Source: Chloroflexota bacterium
GTDB lineage: Bacteria > Chloroflexota > Chloroflexia > Thermomicrobiales > UBA6265
Assembly (NCBI GenBank): GCA_023423795.1
Contig: JAFAEX010000011.1
Location: 1-52,653 of the forward strand
Reading direction: 5' to 3'
DNA: 52,653 nucleotides
Shown one piece after another: positions 43,428 to 52,058 of this stretch (the first letter of the stretch is position 1; every line of letters starts with the position of its first letter). A program made the position numbers and the translations under genes. The notes under the pieces are model-generated. The model made no database searches, was not told the origin of the DNA, and saw only the letters and a program-made list of their open reading frames with translations.

Positions 43428-43826
43428 CTATGCGTCCCCGGGCAGGCGAACGTCGAGCCCGTCGATCGCGAAGTCCCTAAGGTTGGAGGTGACGAGGATC
43501 GCGGTGGTCGCGAGGGCCGTCGCCGCGATGACCGCATCCGCCAGCGCCAGGACGCGCCCGCGCCGAGCGAGCCGATAGCGAATCTGTCCGGCCAGAATCG
43601 CGATATCGAACGTCGCCGGCACGACGTCGAACGGCTCCAGGAGCGCTCGCGCATCCGCCTCGTGCTCCGGATCGATCCCGGAGAGAAACTCCGCCACCGT
43701 GACCGCCGAAACGAGCAGGACCCGACCGGCAGCCAGCCGCTCGGTCAGCCACGCTTCGGCGTTGCCGCGCCGCCGGCTGGCATCGATCAGGACCGTCGTA
43801 TCGACCACGATGGCGCCGGGCATCAT
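43428..43826 (-). CDS. PIN-domain protein (VapC-like toxin)
   Basis: 132 residues from ATG 43826, overlapping the antitoxin stop (ATGATG over TGA). PIN acidic residues appear as Asp in VVDTTVLID, Glu in TVAEFLSG, Asp in LALADAVIAATAL and the final VTSNLRDF. VapC-type proteins are Mg-dependent RNases that cleave tRNA or rRNA. It is the second gene of a module with the ribbon-helix-helix protein 43823-44110. Confidence 0.9.
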   Translation of the reverse strand: MMPGAIVVDTTVLIDASRRRGNAEAWLTERLAAGRVLLVSAVTVAEFLSGIDPEHEADARALLEPFDVVPATFDIAILAGQIRYRLARRGRVLALADAVIAATALATTAILVTSNLRDFAIDGLDVRLPGDA

Positions 43827-44110
43827 CCCCCGCCACGGGAATCGTCGGCCCAATGATCGGGCCAATCCCGGATTTCCCGCAGCCACGCCGCGGTCGATTC
43901 CGGCGTCTCCCATTCAGGGATCACGGTGTCCTGCAAGCGAGCGAGTCCCTCGCGGAATGCGGCGATGCGGCGAATCCGGTCGCCGATCGCGGCGCGGACG
44001 AACGCGTCGCGCTGCGCGGCGCCTACAACCTGGTCGATCGCCGCGACGAGGTCCGATGGAAGGCTCACGTTCAGGATGACGGTATCGGGCTTCGACGTGT
44101 GTGCGACCAT
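43823..44110 (-). CDS. ribbon-helix-helix antitoxin of the first PIN module
   Basis: 95 residues from ATG 44110, with AAGGAG upstream; a GTG directly before it is less likely. The RHH DNA-binding region is TVILNVSLPSDLVAAIDQVVGAAQRDAFVRAAI (about 10-45). The C-terminal toxin-binding tail contains IPEWETPESTAAWLREIRDW. Such proteins repress their own operon with the toxin. The shared WETPE motif links it to the antitoxin at 45390. Confidence 0.88.
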   Translation of the reverse strand: MVAHTSKPDTVILNVSLPSDLVAAIDQVVGAAQRDAFVRAAIGDRIRRIAAFREGLARLQDTVIPEWETPESTAAWLREIRDWPDHWADDSRGGG

Positions 44111-44162
44111 CACGGTCTCCTTCGATTACCTCGATGGTACCGCACGGTATCCGCAGACTCGC

Positions 44163-44918
44163 TCAGGCCCCGGCCGCCCAGCGGACGATGCCCTGCCAGA
44201 GCGGCGCGTAGCCGGCCCAGGCGCAGAACTCCGGCGGCGCCCAGTGCGGGCCGCAATCCGAAGCGAAGGCGACGGCGCGACCCTGCCCGAACTCCCACGC
44301 CGCCAGCAGCGGATCGGCCGCGTTTCCCGCCACGGCGGCCACCGTCGCGCCCGGCTTGCCGACGAGTTTGTTGTAGCCGAGTAGCGCCGGCCATTCGGCG
44401 TCCAGCCCGGCCACGGTCGGGTGGTCGGCGACGACCCGCACCGCGGCCCCTTCCGGCGTCTCCACCCGGTCGTCGCCGGGCACGAGCGTGACCGGCAACG
44501 CGTCTTCGAGCGGGCTGCCGCCGTAGCGCCCCTTGCCCTCGATGCCGTTGAAGGTCAGGTAGCCGCCGACCATCACCAGGCCGCCGCCCTCGGCCACCCA
44601 GTCCCGCAGCAGCGCCAGCCGGTTCGGCATCGCGCGCGAGCGGACGAACGTGTCGGGGTGCAGCAGCAGCGTGTTCGCGCCGATGTCGGAGAGGATCACG
44701 GCGTCGTAGGCCGCCAGTTCCTCGCGGGTGGTCGGGAACTGCGCCGCCGCCAGATGGTTCGGCAGGACCTCGACGCCGATGCCGCCCGCTTCGAGCGCGG
44801 CGGTCAGGAACCGGTGTCCCTCGCCGTATTCGGTGGTGGTGAAGCTGTCGAACCCCTTCTGGTGGATCGTGTGCATCACCCAGGTTTCGCCGGCCAGCAG
44901 CACCCGCCCGGTTCCCAT
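44163..44918 (-). CDS. glutamine-amidotransferase-like (DUF1355/PF07090-type) protein
   Basis: 251 residues from ATG 44918, with GGAGGGA about eight bases upstream. It begins VLLAGETWVMHTIHQKGFDSFTTTEYGEG, a conserved opening of the PF07090 class I GATase-like family. LAAYDAVILSDIGANTLLL and GGGLVMVGGYLTFNGIEGKGRYGGSPLEDALPV follow. A typical GATase nucleophile Cys in a GxCxG elbow is not seen, so enzymatic glutamine hydrolysis is doubtful. It lies between two RHH/PIN modules on the same strand. Relatives are often linked to sugar metabolism. Confidence 0.82.
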   Translation of the reverse strand: MGTGRVLLAGETWVMHTIHQKGFDSFTTTEYGEGHRFLTAALEAGGIGVEVLPNHLAAAQFPTTREELAAYDAVILSDIGANTLLLHPDTFVRSRAMPNRLALLRDWVAEGGGLVMVGGYLTFNGIEGKGRYGGSPLEDALPVTLVPGDDRVETPEGAAVRVVADHPTVAGLDAEWPALLGYNKLVGKPGATVAAVAGNAADPLLAAWEFGQGRAVAFASDCGPHWAPPEFCAWAGYAPLWQGIVRWAAGA

Positions 44919-44981
44919 TTTCCGTCCCTCCCCCGCGCTTCGTCTCATCACATTCGCGAGGGCAAGGATACCGGGTCGGGC

Positions 44982-45386
44982 TCAGCGCGGGACATCGCCC
45001 CGCAAACGCACGGTGCGGACGCCGGTGTGTGCGAAGTCCTTGGCGTTGTCGGTCACGACGGTCGCATCGAGCGTTCGCGCAAGCCCCGCGATCAACGAAT
45101 CCGGCACGTGGAGGGCAATGCCTCGCCGCGCCAGGTCATGCCGCAGCATGCCGGCGACCTCTGCCGCTTCGCGGGTGATGTCCCAGTACGCAAATTGGTC
45201 CAGGAGCGGGGCGACCCAACCACGCCGGCTGGGCGGCACGCCGCTCACGAACTCGGCCACCGAAACCGCGCATACGCCCGCGACGAACCCCGCTTCGAGC
45301 ACCGTGTCGAGGCGGGCGCGGACCCCGGGGATGCCTTTCGACAGGTCGATCAGGACGGTTGTATCCAGCAGGCAGCGTTGGATCAC
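44982..45386 (-). CDS. PIN-domain protein (VapC-like toxin), second module
   Basis: 134 residues from GTG 45386, three bases after the antitoxin stop. Active-site acids: Asp in LLDTTVLIDLS, Glu in SVAEFVSG, Asp in VPDSLIAGLA and VVTDNAKDF. It is similar in layout to the PIN protein at 43428 but clearly diverged. Expected to be a Mg-dependent RNase held inactive by the upstream RHH protein. Confidence 0.9.
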   Translation of the reverse strand: MIQRCLLDTTVLIDLSKGIPGVRARLDTVLEAGFVAGVCAVSVAEFVSGVPPSRRGWVAPLLDQFAYWDITREAAEVAGMLRHDLARRGIALHVPDSLIAGLARTLDATVVTDNAKDFAHTGVRTVRLRGDVPR

Positions 45387-45389
45387 CGC

Positions 45390-45674
45390 CTAATCGGCCG
45401 ATTCGGCCGCGACCTGAAGCGGCTCGCCCCGCCGTCCGGCGCGGACCCATTCGGCGGCGGCTTCAGGCGTCTCCCAGCCGGGAATATCCACGTCCGCCAG
45501 CACGCCTTCCAGATCCCGCAATGCTTGTCGCGTACGCCGGCGGCGCACCTCGGCGTCCAGCACCTCGGCGATGAACCGGCTGCGCTCCCGCTTGCCGACC
45601 ATCTCGTCGATCCGCTCGACCAGGTCATCGGGCAGCAGGACGTGGATGCGCCGCATGCCTTCTCGTTCGGTCAT
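45390..45674 (-). CDS. ribbon-helix-helix antitoxin of the second PIN module
   Basis: 94 residues from ATG 45674, with GGAGG five bases upstream. The RHH motif is RRIHVLLPDDLVERIDEMVGKRERSRFIAEVLDAEV (about 7-43). The C-terminal tail has VDIPGWETPEAAAEWV, matching IPEWETPESTAAW of the other antitoxin, which suggests common origin of the two modules. Likely autorepressor and toxin inhibitor. Confidence 0.88.
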   Translation of the reverse strand: MTEREGMRRIHVLLPDDLVERIDEMVGKRERSRFIAEVLDAEVRRRRTRQALRDLEGVLADVDIPGWETPEAAAEWVRAGRRGEPLQVAAESAD

Positions 45675-45841
45675 CGCCTCCTCCAAACCACGGCCTCACC
45701 ATAGCACACGGCCGTGGGCCGACGACCCTCACGGGCACGAAACCGGCGCCATCCATACGCGCCGCGACCGGCAGCCATGGCCCGGCTGCCGGTCGGCCAA
45801 CATGCATCGACGTGCGCCGCTCGCTGCGCGGTGGATTCCGT

Positions 45842-46342
45842 TCAGGCCGAGGCGACTTCCCGGATGCGCCCGGTCCGCACGTCGTAGACGTAGCCGCGCA
45901 CCGGGATCGGCGCCGGGATCATCGGGTGCTCCCGGATGGCCCGCACGTCGTCGTGCACGCTCTGCTCGACGTCGGAGAACGGCAGGAAATCGATCCCCGA
46001 GGCATCGACCCCGAAGACCTCCGCGACCTTCCCGCGCAGGTCGTCGTTGGAGAAGGTCAGCATCCCGCAATCGGTGTGGTGGATCACCACGATCGCCTCG
46101 GTGCCCAGCAGTTGCTGCGAGATGACCAGCGAGCGGATCGCGTCGTCCGTTGCCCGCCCGCCGGCGTTGCGGATCACGTGGGCGTCGCCCTCCTCCAGCC
46201 CCAGCGCGCGCGCCGGGTCCAGCCGGGCGTCCATGCAGGCCAGCACCGCGAACCTGCGCCCGGGCGGCATCGGCAAATCGCCCTTGGTGAACCCCGCGGC
46301 GTAGCGTTCGTTAGCCGCCGCGACCTCGTCGAACACCGCCAT
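45842..46342 (-). CDS. beta-carbonic anhydrase
   Basis: 166 residues from ATG 46342, with GAGGAGG upstream; an in-frame longer start adds 14 residues. Zinc ligands are in LACMDARLD (Cys, Asp, Arg of CxDxR) and HHTDCGM (His-x2-Cys). RNAGGRATDDAIRSLVIS is the next conserved block. This is the short form, as in mycobacterial Rv1284-like enzymes. It interconverts CO2 and bicarbonate in the cytoplasm. An unusually AT-rich stretch (46345-46390) upstream likely contains its promoter. Confidence 0.95.
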   Translation of the reverse strand: MAVFDEVAAANERYAAGFTKGDLPMPPGRRFAVLACMDARLDPARALGLEEGDAHVIRNAGGRATDDAIRSLVISQQLLGTEAIVVIHHTDCGMLTFSNDDLRGKVAEVFGVDASGIDFLPFSDVEQSVHDDVRAIREHPMIPAPIPVRGYVYDVRTGRIREVASA

Positions 46343-46390
46343 CGCCGTCCTCCTCGCCACGATTTTTACAATATCGATCCACAACTCTAT

Positions 46391-46780
46391 TTAGCGCTTC
46401 CGGGCGGTGTGGTCAAGCGGCATCCTGCGCCGTCGGCCCGGTGCGGCGAGCGCAGGGGTCTGCTCGGGAGGACAGATCTCGGGCGGGCACGTCCCGTCCA
46501 CGGCGGCGCCGGGAACGGACCTCGGGCGTACCCCGCGCTGCGGTGCGCGCGGCAAGCGGCGCGGCGCGGCCGGCAGCACCCCCGGGTGCCACGCCGCGTA
46601 CGCCAGCGGCCCGACGAACGGGATCGCGAGGATCGCCAGCGCCCAGGCGACCCGGTTGCCGCCGCGCACGACGGGGCGGCGCAGCAGGTCGCGCAACGCG
46701 AGCGCGATCAACCCGTACTGGGCAACGATCCAGAGCACCAGTCCGGCGACCGACAGGATGGTCGGCAGGTTCGGCGTCAC
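46391..46780 (-). CDS. small membrane protein with PLDc_N-like domain
   Basis: 129 residues from GTG 46780 (start uncertain). Two transmembrane helices at about 8-28 and 42-62 enclose the basic loop RDLLRRPVVRGGNRVAW, and the end of the second helix has IPFVGPLAYAAW, the usual phospholipase-D-nuclease N-terminal (PLDc_N) pattern. The C-terminal half is basic and Pro-rich with no further domain. No PLD catalytic HKD motif is present. It lies divergent to the MFS gene. Confidence 0.65.
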   Translation of the reverse strand: MTPNLPTILSVAGLVLWIVAQYGLIALALRDLLRRPVVRGGNRVAWALAILAIPFVGPLAYAAWHPGVLPAAPRRLPRAPQRGVRPRSVPGAAVDGTCPPEICPPEQTPALAAPGRRRRMPLDHTARKR

Positions 46781-46860
46781 GATGCCGGAATCGGGTCCAT
46801 GGCGATCCGCTCCCCCTTCCCGCTTCCGGTAGTGTAGCCTTCGCCGCCGCACGGGCAGGG

Positions 46861-48117
46861 ATGGGAGGCGGGGTGGATCACTCCGAACGCGCAACGGGGG
46901 CGTCGGCGGCCGCGGGACCGGCGTCGGGATTGGGGCGGTTTTACGCCTACCAGATCGTCGCCGAGTTGTACTTCACCGGCGGCATCTGGATCCTCTACCT
47001 GCAGCACCGCGGCTTCTCGCTGCCGGAGATCGGCCTTGCCGAATCCGTCTTCCACCTGGCCCCGGTCACGCTGGAAATGGCTTCGGGCTCGATCGCCGAC
47101 GTGCTCGGGCGCAAGTGGTCGCTGGTGGCCGGGTGCCTGATGGCGACCGCTTCGGCGGCGCTCATGCTGCGCGCGGACTCGCTGGCGTGGCTGCTGCCGG
47201 CGATGTACCTCGGCGGCGCGTCGTACGCCTTCCGCTCCGGCGCGACCCAAGCCTTCCTCTACGACAACCTCGCGGCGACCGACGGCGCGAGCCGCTATGC
47301 CGGTCTGTGGGGCAGGTTGCTGTCGGTCTCCTACCTCGTGATTGCCGCGACCACCTGGCTGGGTGGCTTCCTGGCCGACCGCTCCTTCGCGCTGCCGTAC
47401 CTGCTCACCATCGTCGCCGGGCTGGTCGCGGCGGCCCTCGCCGCCGGGCTGCGCGAACCGGAGCGGGAGCGCCCCGCCCACCGCAGCCTCGTCCGCACGG
47501 TGCGGGAAGCCCTCGGCATCGTGCGCGGCAACCGGGCGCTGGCGTCCCTGCTCGCCTTCGGAGCCGGGCTGGCGACGCTGTTGACGCTGGTCGGCCTCTA
47601 CGCCCAGGCCGTCCTCTCCGAGCAGGGGCTGCCGCCGTCGCAGATCGGCCTCATCATCGGTTCGACCTTGCTGTGCACGGCGCTCGGCTCGTGGTTCTCC
47701 GGCCGGATCGGCGCGCGGATCGGATTTGTCCGGGCCATCGTTGCCGCCACCATCGCCACCTTCGGCGCGGCGCTGGGTCTCGGCAGCGGCGTGCTGGTGC
47801 TCACCGTCGGGCTCTATCTGCTGGCCGAACTCGTCACCGGCGTGTTCGAACCGCTCCTTTCGGAGCGGCTCAACCGCGGCCTGCCGCCCGCCCAGCGCGC
47901 GACCATCCTCTCGATCGAGGGCTTCATGTTCTCGATCACGATGATCTGGGCGTTCCCGCTCTTCGGCGCGGCGGCTGGGCGCTTCGGCTGGTTGCCCGCC
48001 TACGCCGGCGCCGGGCTGGTCGTGCTCCTGCTGCTCGCCGCGTGGCTCGCGACCGAACGCCGCGCTGGTCAGCCGCTTGCCACGGGCTGGCCCGGCAGCG
48101 GCCCGACGACGTCATAG
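46861..48117 (+). CDS. major facilitator superfamily transporter
   Basis: 418 residues from ATG 46861; GTG 46873 with GGAGG closer upstream is an alternative start. About twelve hydrophobic segments. The loop between helices 2 and 3 has GSIADVLGRKWS, matching the MFS G-x3-D-x2-G-R-[KR] motif A. The overall pattern (FYAYQIVAELYFTGGIWILYLQHRGFSLPEIG) resembles the large class of uncharacterised MFS permeases that begin with a fused signal-like helix. Substrate is unknown. Confidence 0.9.
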   Translation: MGGGVDHSERATGASAAAGPASGLGRFYAYQIVAELYFTGGIWILYLQHRGFSLPEIGLAESVFHLAPVTLEMASGSIADVLGRKWSLVAGCLMATASAALMLRADSLAWLLPAMYLGGASYAFRSGATQAFLYDNLAATDGASRYAGLWGRLLSVSYLVIAATTWLGGFLADRSFALPYLLTIVAGLVAAALAAGLREPERERPAHRSLVRTVREALGIVRGNRALASLLAFGAGLATLLTLVGLYAQAVLSEQGLPPSQIGLIIGSTLLCTALGSWFSGRIGARIGFVRAIVAATIATFGAALGLGSGVLVLTVGLYLLAELVTGVFEPLLSERLNRGLPPAQRATILSIEGFMFSITMIWAFPLFGAAAGRFGWLPAYAGAGLVVLLLLAAWLATERRAGQPLATGWPGSGPTTS

Positions 48118-48346
48118 CGCCTCCCGCAACGGGCCGACGCCTGCGCGATTCGGACAGGGTCCGGTTTCTTCCGCCGCCGCTTCTCCCGCCAGCGAAGCAG
48201 TACGCAATCCGGCTGGCTGTGCCCCGTCATACGGAATCCGGGTGATGGGAACGACACTCCGTTCGTGGTTCGTAGTGGAGGGAGAAGCGGCGGCACGCGG
48301 GCGGATTCCGCGGTGCTCCGCGCGCGACGACCGCAACCGGTGGACC

Positions 48347-49210
48347 CTACCCGAGTAGGCGAACCTTCGCGCCGAGGGCGACCTCGCCCGGTTGCTCGAC
48401 CACCGCGTACACGCCGAGGCTAGCCAGCGGCGGTCCCTCTTCGCCCGGGAACTCCAGCCGGTTGCGGTCGGCGATCGCGCGCAGGATGCCGACGTCGCGC
48501 GGCAGGCCGTCCTGCGGCAGGGTGGTCAGCACGCAGCGCGGCGTCGGCGCGACGATCCGCAGGCGCACGTCCCCGACCGCCAGAACGCGGTCGCGCCAGT
48601 CGTTCTCGGGAAACCCGTCCACCCCCGGCGGGGTCGCGATGACGAGGTTCGGCCGAAACCGGCGCGGATCGAACGCGCCCGCCGGGTAGGTCGCGGCCAG
48701 CGTCGCCAGCGAGGCCGTCGTCAGCAGGTGGATCGGGGCGTAGTCGAAGAACGTCCCGGCGGCGAGTTCGCCGATCCGGCCGGCGAGGACCACGCCGCGT
48801 ACCCCGAGGCCGTCGAGGTCGGGGAACTCCTTGTCGATCGTGGGTTCGTCCGGCGGCGTCGGGCTGACCGTCACCGGCCGCCCGACTGCCGCCGAAACGG
48901 CCTCGTCGGTTCCCGATTCACCGGTCAGCACCACACGGCCTTCCGGAAGCGTGATCCGCAGGGACGGCGGCGGTTCGCCCGCGACCGGCTCCGCCACGAA
49001 CGCGGGGCGCATGTCCAGCACGGTCGCCCACAACCGGGGCAACTTCGCGGAGGCCACCCGCCCCGATTCGCGATCGACCAGCGCCCACGCCCGGTCGCCG
49101 GGGATTCCGCGCCCGCCGATGTCGGCCCGACCCAGTTCCTCCCCTTGCGCCGATTTCAGCGGGTGGCGGCGGATCGTCGCGACCGAACCAACCAGCGTTT
49201 CACCATCCAT
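48347..49210 (-). CDS. MOSC-domain protein (molybdenum cofactor sulfurase C-terminal type)
   Basis: 287 residues from ATG 49210, with GAGG eight bases upstream. The N-terminal MOSC_N beta barrel begins VGSVATIRRHPLKSAQGEEL. The MOSC core contains RFRPNLVIATP, the conserved Cys in PTPRCVLTTLPQ, and a typical ending. MOSC proteins bind molybdenum cofactor and sulfur; stand-alone forms include N-hydroxylated-compound reductases such as YcbX/mARC. Substrate is not defined here. Confidence 0.9.
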   Translation of the reverse strand: MDGETLVGSVATIRRHPLKSAQGEELGRADIGGRGIPGDRAWALVDRESGRVASAKLPRLWATVLDMRPAFVAEPVAGEPPPSLRITLPEGRVVLTGESGTDEAVSAAVGRPVTVSPTPPDEPTIDKEFPDLDGLGVRGVVLAGRIGELAAGTFFDYAPIHLLTTASLATLAATYPAGAFDPRRFRPNLVIATPPGVDGFPENDWRDRVLAVGDVRLRIVAPTPRCVLTTLPQDGLPRDVGILRAIADRNRLEFPGEEGPPLASLGVYAVVEQPGEVALGAKVRLLG

Positions 49211-49255
49211 CAATCGGACCTCGATTTCCGCGCGACGACTCCGGCGACAGTCCGG

Positions 49256-50092
49256 CTACGCCCCGTCGCCGTCGTAGCGCAGCCCGAACATCCCGCCGTA
49301 GTCAGACGTCCGCGGGCTTTCCCAGCCCTCCAGCAGCGCGGGGTCGGTGAGCCGGTAGACCTCGATGCCGATCGGCTTGCAGGTCGGCAGCGGGTCGCCC
49401 GCGTCCGGTCCCCAAAGTGGCACCGACAGGTCGCCGCCGGGGCAGGTCGAAACCGCGCAGAGCAGGTCGATCTCGGCGAAGAACTCGAAGTAGTCCCCCT
49501 GCTTCGCCGGCGAGGCTTTCATGAAGTAGAAGCCGTCCTCGTTCAACCCCGTCACCTGGAAGATGTTGAGCACGTCGTGCACGTCCGACTCGTTCAGGTG
49601 GTACGGCAGCACCGCCCGCGTGAGGTTGGAATGGCAGTTGACGTTGACCGTCTCGCCGGTCAGCAACTTCGTCACGTACGGGTCGCAACGGGACCCGAGC
49701 AGGTCGTGGCAGCGCCCGCCGTCCTCGTCCTGCCCGTACTGGATCGTTTCGTGGGTGATCGTCAGCATCGGCCGCAGGTAAGGCAGGCACGACCAGAGCC
49801 GGTTGAAATCGGACAGGTGCGTCCCTTCGAGTTGCCGGGTCCGCGCCGCCCACATCCGCTCGCGCGGGTTGTGCCGGTGCCAGCAGTTGAAATCGACGAC
49901 CTGCGGGCCCTCGATCGCCACCACCCGGCACAGGCTGCCCGCGGGAATCTCCCACGCCCGCCCCGAGCGGATGGGTACGACGAACGATTCCACCAGTTCG
50001 CGCTCGCCCGCCTCCGTCAGCCGCCGGTAGAACGCCCGGTCCGGCGCGATGCTCGTCGGGTCGTTCGGGAGATACGTCCAACCGCCTGCCAT
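49256..50092 (-). CDS. DUF1989 / urea-carboxylase-associated family protein
   Basis: 278 residues from ATG 50092, with GGAG five bases upstream. The family pattern is seen in IPAGSLCRVVAIEGPQVVDFNCWHRHNPRERMW, CHDLLGSRCDPYVTK, CHSNLTRAVLPYHL, and the later DYFEFFAEIDLLCAVSTCPGGDLS. Several conserved Cys, His and Asp residues suggest a metal site. DUF1989 genes are often found beside urea/allophanate genes, but none are here, so the role stays open. A heptamer repeat sits just upstream of the start. Confidence 0.88.
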   Translation of the reverse strand: MAGGWTYLPNDPTSIAPDRAFYRRLTEAGERELVESFVVPIRSGRAWEIPAGSLCRVVAIEGPQVVDFNCWHRHNPRERMWAARTRQLEGTHLSDFNRLWSCLPYLRPMLTITHETIQYGQDEDGGRCHDLLGSRCDPYVTKLLTGETVNVNCHSNLTRAVLPYHLNESDVHDVLNIFQVTGLNEDGFYFMKASPAKQGDYFEFFAEIDLLCAVSTCPGGDLSVPLWGPDAGDPLPTCKPIGIEVYRLTDPALLEGWESPRTSDYGGMFGLRYDGDGA

Positions 50093-50103
50093 CACATCTC
50101 CGA

Positions 50104-50173
50104 GTGCCGAGTGCCGAGTGCCGAGTGCCGAGTGCCGAGTGCCGAGTGCCGAGTGCCGAGTGCCGAGTGCCGA
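50104..50173 (+). repeat. heptamer tandem array (10 x GTGCCGA) with conserved flank
   Basis: Ten perfect 7-bp units. AATGGTAGGCCG and GGCCGCTGCGTGCTTGCCGA follow, as at 37265, with 39 of 43 bases identical across the core. Degenerate GCCGA units and inverted CTCGGCACTCGG at 50241-50256 close the element. It lies between the DUF1989 and YtkA-like genes. Confidence 0.9.
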
Positions 50174-50262
50174 AAATGGTAGGCCGAACTCGCCGCAGGC
50201 CGCTGCGTGCTTGCCGATTTGCCGACTTGCCGACCTGCCGACTCGGCACTCGGCACTCGCAA

Positions 50263-50832
50263 CTACGTCCACCCCGCCGCGTCGGCCGTGCGGCCGGGGC
50301 GGACGCTCCGCCACCCGGCGACGACCAGCCCGGCGAGGGCCACGGCCGGCAGGATACCAAGCAGCCACATCGGCAGCGGCGGCGGGCCCGGGCGCGGCCC
50401 GACCGGCAGCGCGAACGTCGTTTCGCCGGAACCTTCCGGCCCATCGACGGTGAGCGCCAGCGTCCATTCGCCCTCGGCCGGCAGCGCGATCAGGTCGAGG
50501 CCCCAGTACTCGCGATACCGCGGGTGGCGGCCCAAGTCGCCGCCGAAGCGGTAGGTCGCCTCCTCGGCGCCGGGCCGGATCAGCGCCAGCATAGCCGTCT
50601 TGCCGGCGATTCCGCCCTCCGGCATGAAGGTAATGTCGATCGAGCGCTCGGCCAGCACCGGCCACTCGCTGAACCCGACCTCCACCTGGTACGGCCCGGC
50701 CTGCACGATCGTATGGTACGGGTCCAGTTCGTGCGCGCCGGCCGGGATCGCCGCCAGCAGCAGCGCCACCGTCGCCACGAGCACGCGCGCCGCCCACGTC
50801 GCCATTCGGTATCGTCCGTTCGCCACGCTCAC
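50263..50832 (-). CDS. secreted YtkA/FixH-like domain protein with C-terminal membrane anchor
   Basis: 189 residues from GTG 50832, which overlaps the methyltransferase stop (GTGA); ATG 50805 is an alternative. Signal peptide about 10-32 ending AGAHE. The mature part resembles YtkA-like domains (AGPYQVEVGFSEWPVLAERSIDITF, EGEWTLALTVDG), which bind copper or act as extracytoplasmic Ig-like modules. A C-terminal helix (about 153-173) anchors it, followed by a basic tail. Overlap with the methyltransferase suggests co-expression. Confidence 0.8.
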   Translation of the reverse strand: MSVANGRYRMATWAARVLVATVALLLAAIPAGAHELDPYHTIVQAGPYQVEVGFSEWPVLAERSIDITFMPEGGIAGKTAMLALIRPGAEEATYRFGGDLGRHPRYREYWGLDLIALPAEGEWTLALTVDGPEGSGETTFALPVGPRPGPPPLPMWLLGILPAVALAGLVVAGWRSVRPGRTADAAGWT

Positions 50833-51920
50833 CCCGCGTTCCCCACCGTCGGATCTTTGCCGCCGATCGGGCGGCCGACCAGCACCACTGCTTCCCGGAA
50901 CGAGGCGGTCGGCACGACCCGCTCCAGCGCGAACCCCGCCGCCGCGAAGAGCGCCCCGTACTCGGCCTCGGTCCGCTCCCGCCCGCCGACGATCGTCAGC
51001 ATCAGGAGGTCGTGGTCCACGGCGACGGACGGGCCATCGACCCGCTCCGGCAGCACCGCCTCGACCACCAGCAAGCGCCCGTCCGGCACGATCGCCCGCC
51101 GGACGCCGCGCAGGATCGCCAGGCACCGTTCGTCGTCCCAATCGTGCAGGATCTGGGAGACGATCCACGCGTCGGCGCTCGGCAACGCGTCGGCGAAGAA
51201 GTCGCCGCCGACCGTCTCGCAACGGTCTCCGACTCCGGCCGCATCGAGCGCCCGCCGCGCCTCCGGGGCGACGTGCGGCAGGTCGAACAGGATGCCGCGC
51301 AGGTGCGGATGCGCGCGAAGCACGGCGGCAAGGAACACGCCGAGCCCGCCGCCGAGATCGACCACCACCCGGTAGGGCGAGAAGTCGTACGCCCTCAGCA
51401 CGGCGGCGGCCGTCCCGGTCGTCGCGGCGACCATCCGCCGATTGAAGGCGGCGACCTGCTCCGAGTGGCCGGCCAGCCAGGCGAACAACGGCGCGCCGTG
51501 GACGCGCTCGAAGGCCACCTCGCCCGTCCGCACCGCGGGCAGCAACTCCCCCCACACCGGGTACCACTCGTCGCCTGCCGAAAGCGCGAAGGCGCGCAAC
51601 GAACCTGGCGCGTCCTCCCGCAACGCCTCCCCGGCCGCCGTCAGCACGTACCCGCCGTCATCGCCTTCGGCCAGCACCCCGGCCGCGGCCAGCCCGCGCA
51701 GCACCCGGCTCAGCGCATCGGGATCGGCGCCGACGTGATCGGCCAGATCCGCCGGCCGCGTGATCCCGGCGGCGATTGCCTCGGGGATGCCGAGCACCGC
51801 CGCGACGTAGACGAGCTGGGTCCGCGCGAACCCGAAGATCGCTTCCCGCAACACGCGCCGTCCGGCATCGGCATCCGCACCGCCACCGGACGCCCGAGCG
51901 CCATCGATCGTGCCGGACAT
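50829..51920 (-). CDS. SAM-dependent O-methyltransferase (COMT-like)
   Basis: 363 residues from ATG 51920, with GGAGGAG upstream. The N-terminal dimerisation winged helix (about 25-115, FGFARTQLVYVAAVLGIPEAIAAG) is followed by the Rossmann methyltransferase domain with SAM motif I VVDLGGGLGVF, DLPHVAPEA, GGDFF, and the catalytic-site HDWDDE that typifies caffeic-acid/acetylserotonin-type O-methyltransferases. Such enzymes methylate hydroxyl groups of small aromatic molecules or antibiotics. The acceptor is not evident and no biosynthetic cluster surrounds it. Confidence 0.92.
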   Translation of the reverse strand: MSGTIDGARASGGGADADAGRRVLREAIFGFARTQLVYVAAVLGIPEAIAAGITRPADLADHVGADPDALSRVLRGLAAAGVLAEGDDGGYVLTAAGEALREDAPGSLRAFALSAGDEWYPVWGELLPAVRTGEVAFERVHGAPLFAWLAGHSEQVAAFNRRMVAATTGTAAAVLRAYDFSPYRVVVDLGGGLGVFLAAVLRAHPHLRGILFDLPHVAPEARRALDAAGVGDRCETVGGDFFADALPSADAWIVSQILHDWDDERCLAILRGVRRAIVPDGRLLVVEAVLPERVDGPSVAVDHDLLMLTIVGGRERTEAEYGALFAAAGFALERVVPTASFREAVVLVGRPIGGKDPTVGNAG

Positions 51921-52058
51921 GGCTGGCTCCTCCCGACGCGTTCGCTTCCGGCAGCCCGCCGTGCTGCCCGATGCCGATTCCCGGACCTGCCATATCGTTC
52001 CGAGTGCGCGCCAACCCGACCCGCACGCCGTTGCGAGAACGCTCGGATGCGGCCTCCG

